NCBI RefSeq assembly: GCF_002741945.1 | Contig: NZ_MDVN01000024.1 | Span: 124,001 to 188,000, forward strand | Source of the DNA: Gaetbulibacter sp. 4G1 | Lineage (GTDB): Bacteria > Bacteroidota > Bacteroidia > Flavobacteriales > Flavobacteriaceae | Direction: 5' to 3' | DNA: 64,000 bases | Made by a program: the position numbers and the translations under genes | Part shown: positions 63,603 to 64,000 of the stretch, in pieces | Position numbering within the stretch: position 1 is the stretch's first letter | Layout of the letters: each line of letters starts with the position of its first letter | Notes under the pieces: model-generated | Databases searched by the model: none | What the model was told of the DNA's origin: nothing | Seen by the model: only the letters and a program-made list of their open reading frames with translations

Positions 63603-64000
63603 TTAATACTTTTTGATAAAAATCTTTTCCCAGAGATTCATTACAATATCTGGATGGTATTTTTTCATATTACTTTTTCCTTTTTTGCCCATAGCTTTTC
63701 GTAATTTTTCATCTTTCATTAATCTAATAAGTGAATTAGCTAAATCCTTTGAGTTTTGATTTTCTACTAAATAGCCATCTTCGTTATTTGTTATGATATT
63801 TCGTGGTCCATTTGGGCAATCAAAAGACACAACAGGCAGTCCACAAGATAATGATTCTAATAAAACCATTGGAAAACATTCTGTTAGTGATGACATAACA
63901 AAAATAGAAGAATCTTTCATTTTCAATTCTATACTATCAGTATTCCCACATAAAATTATTCTGTCTTGTAAATTAGAAATATTTATTTGATTCTGTAACT
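63603..64000 (-). CDS. Glycosyltransferase family 4, C-terminal part (5' end outside window)
   Basis: The frame runs open to the right edge, so the N-terminal half is missing. The visible 130 residues hold FVMSSLTECFPMVLLESLSC, with the GT4 donor-binding glutamate region, then GLPVVSFDCPNGPRNII and a helix-rich end. The TTG at 63926 is not a start, as the open frame continues upstream (LQDRIILCGNTDSIELK). It belongs to the same minus-strand operon as the EpsG-like gene. Confidence 0.9.
   Translation of the reverse strand, partial: LQNQINISNLQDRIILCGNTDSIELKMKDSSIFVMSSLTECFPMVLLESLSCGLPVVSFDCPNGPRNIITNNEDGYLVENQNSKDLANSLIRLMKDEKLRKAMGKKGKSNMKKYHPDIVMNLWEKIFIKKY

Noticed and set aside
1-64000. 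CRISPR arrays, tRNA and rRNA genes
   Set aside because: No regularly spaced repeats and no recognisable tRNA or rRNA sequence were noticed on either strand.

Overview
The window looks like a chromosomal piece of a marine-type Flavobacteriaceae (Bacteroidota). The DNA is very AT-rich, genes lack Shine-Dalgarno sequences, several promoters fit the Bacteroidota TTTG / TAnnTTTG pattern, and the gene families (YfhO, DUF3667, GH109, EpsG, PglC-like sugar transferases, flavobacterial small proteins) are typical of that group. No rRNA, tRNA, CRISPR array, transposase or integrase was seen.

Left part (1-31318) is mostly core genome. A YfhO-like membrane protein, a glycosyltransferase and a Wzx-like flippase form an overlapping + strand operon. 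They are followed by two related secreted proteins of unknown function (4899-6155, 9228-9950) around a di-haem peroxidase and a GH109-type enzyme, then a DUF3667 protein. A 1876-residue membrane P-loop NTPase (11410-17040) sits between that gene and uvrA. It is bracketed by a decayed second copy of the uvrA 3' end at 11202-11252 and the intact uvrA 3' end at 17048, so it looks like an insertion targeted to the end of uvrA. After uvrA come an ECF sigma factor with a 48-aa downstream gene, nth, bcp, an MBL-fold hydrolase, an XRE repressor with a palindromic operator, an M14 carboxypeptidase, an Lrp regulator and a JmjC-type cupin.

Right part (28905-64000) is a large surface-glycan locus. Genes from 58440 down to 31313 are nearly all on the minus strand and tightly packed. 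In transcription order they are: a DltA-like adenylating enzyme, a carrier protein, MBOAT, SGNH, MBOAT, SGNH, seven tandem paralogous FemAB/GNAT-like transferases, a GT4 glycosyltransferase, a CapK-like adenylating enzyme, a phosphoglycosyl transferase, a formyltransferase, a GNAT-like protein, a second adenylating enzyme and carrier protein, NeuD-type acetyltransferase, second phosphoglycosyl transferase, second NeuD-type acetyltransferase, an FAD/NAD(P)-binding plus FemAB fusion, and a stand-alone FemAB-like protein. A third MBOAT/SGNH pair (28905, 30368) faces this cluster. All three MBOATs end in FIYFQF, the type of C-terminal hexapeptide known as an acyl shuttle in Dlt-like pathways.

My reading (inference) is that the locus makes a lipid-linked glycan and decorates it with amino-acid or acyl groups by a Gram-negative version of the D-alanylation (Dlt) pathway, plus an expanded set of FemAB-like transferases. 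The far right (58940-64000) holds a beta-helix lipoprotein, a hexapeptide-repeat acyltransferase, a GT2, an EpsG/Wzy-like polymerase and a GT4 cut by the window edge.
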